Shown here one piece after another: positions 6,146-6,284 of a DNA stretch of 6,284 nucleotides. Origin of the DNA: an uncultured Gemella sp. (GTDB lineage Bacteria > Bacillota > Bacilli > Staphylococcales > Gemellaceae); contig NZ_CAAFUZ010000029.1 of assembly GCF_900766305.1 (NCBI RefSeq), forward strand, positions 1 to 6,284. The letters run 5' to 3'. The number at the start of each line of letters is the position of its first letter. The stretch's first letter is position 1. The notes beneath the pieces were generated by a model, which worked only from the letters and a program-made list of their open reading frames with translations, was not told the origin of the DNA and did no database searches. A program made the translations under genes and the position numbers.

Positions 6146-6203
6146 CTATTTTCATAATAAAATAGTTCAGGCTGTTGACAAATAGGTCAACAGCCTGTTT
6201 TTT
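6146..6203 (+). ncRNA. Candidate small RNA of about 58 nt (two hairpins)
   Basis: This segment is bounded by the predicted start of the 6110-6139 promoter and by an intrinsic terminator. Almost all of it is in two stems: CUAUUUU with AAAAUAG around a six-base loop (6146-6165), then the terminator hairpin (6168-6197) and a U tract. No RNA family is recognised. It could instead be only the terminated start of a leader for the gene at 6260, or an insulator without a stable product. Confidence 0.35.
6168..6203 (+). terminator. Strong intrinsic terminator, plus strand
   Basis: Perfect 12-bp arms CAGGCTGTTGAC (6168-6179) and GTCAACAGCCTG (6186-6197) flank a six-base loop. Six T residues (6198-6203) follow on the plus strand. 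No comparable T run exists in the minus direction, so it acts on rightward transcripts. The coding gene to its left points away from it, so it does not end a visible plus-strand gene. Confidence 0.88.
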
Positions 6204-6205
6204 AA

Positions 6206-6234
6206 CTGAAATAAAATCCTTAAAATGGTATAAT
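6206..6234 (+). promoter_or_regulatory. Extended -10 promoter of the plus-strand gene
   Basis: TGG directly precedes a perfect TATAAT (6229-6234), giving a TGnTATAAT extended -10 element. CTGAAA (6206-6211, four of six to TTGACA) lies 17 bases upstream. It starts just after the terminator T tract, so the gene at 6260 appears insulated from upstream transcription. Confidence 0.75.
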
Positions 6235-6244
6235 ATAAGTATAC

Positions 6245-6252
6245 AAAGGAGG
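6245..6252 (+). promoter_or_regulatory. Ribosome binding site of the plus-strand gene
   Basis: AAAGGAGG lies seven bases before ATG 6260. It is a near-complete Shine-Dalgarno match. Confidence 0.85.
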
Positions 6253-6259
6253 TTTTAGT

Positions 6260-6284
6260 ATGTTTAATAAAGTAGAAAATATCA
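6260..6284 (+). CDS. Start of an unidentified protein gene, 5' end only
   Basis: ATG 6260 begins eight visible codons reading MFNKVENI before the window ends. The start is supported by the strong ribosome binding site and by the extended -10 promoter just upstream, with a predicted leader of only about 20 nt. Eight residues are too few to name a family. The gene is divergent from the adhesin and separated from it by a terminator, so a functional link cannot be assumed. Confidence 0.7.

Noticed and set aside
6175..6180. Plus-strand TTGACA as a -35 box
   Set aside because: It lies inside the terminator stem, and the bases at the right distance for a -10 box are the T tract.

Overview
The window is dominated by one very large minus-strand gene that enters from the left edge still open (its 3' end lies before base 1) and starts at ATG 5935. 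It encodes at least 1978 residues of a wall-type surface adhesin of a low-GC Gram-positive bacterium. The AT-rich composition, the YSIRK-type signal peptide (YYGIKKFKVGTAS) and the mix of mucin-binding and Rib-like modules fit Gemella or a related mucosal member of the Bacilli. The genus is a guess from style, not a match I could run.

Modules in protein order: YSIRK-type secretion signal (residues 1-48); Asn/Thr/Ser-rich disordered stretch (49-125); FIVAR-like helical segment (126-196); charged linker; MSCRAMM-like two-part beta-sandwich head (about 242-622, by analogy only); two MucBP-like modules (623-742 and 743-822); a MUB-type B1 (MucBP_2) domain (828-911), a B2 (Mub_B2) domain (953-1053), a Pro/Asp-rich linker and a second B1 domain (1124-1220); two tandem copies of a composite Rib-like unit (1221-1389, 1390-1554); four Rib/alpha-like repeats of 70-76 residues (1555-1843); and a second family of 70-residue repeats (1847-1916, then a copy cut by the window edge). 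The expected C-terminal wall anchor (LPXTG-type) is outside the window. The likely design is an N-terminal binding head plus mucin-binding modules held off the cell by a repetitive stalk.

Bases 5951-6259 form a divergent intergenic region rich in signals. A near-consensus promoter (6073-6101) faces the adhesin gene. Its -35 box is centred in an 18-bp palindrome (6090-6107), and a second inverted repeat (6069-6092) covers its -10 box. Facing right, another near-consensus promoter (6110-6139) is followed after only about 60 nt by a strong intrinsic terminator (6168-6203). This suggests a small two-hairpin RNA of about 58 nt rather than an mRNA. After the terminator, an extended -10 promoter (6206-6234) and a good ribosome binding site lead into a plus-strand gene at ATG 6260, of which only eight codons are visible.

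The open frames on the plus strand within 623-5748 are antisense shadows of the adhesin gene and are not annotated.
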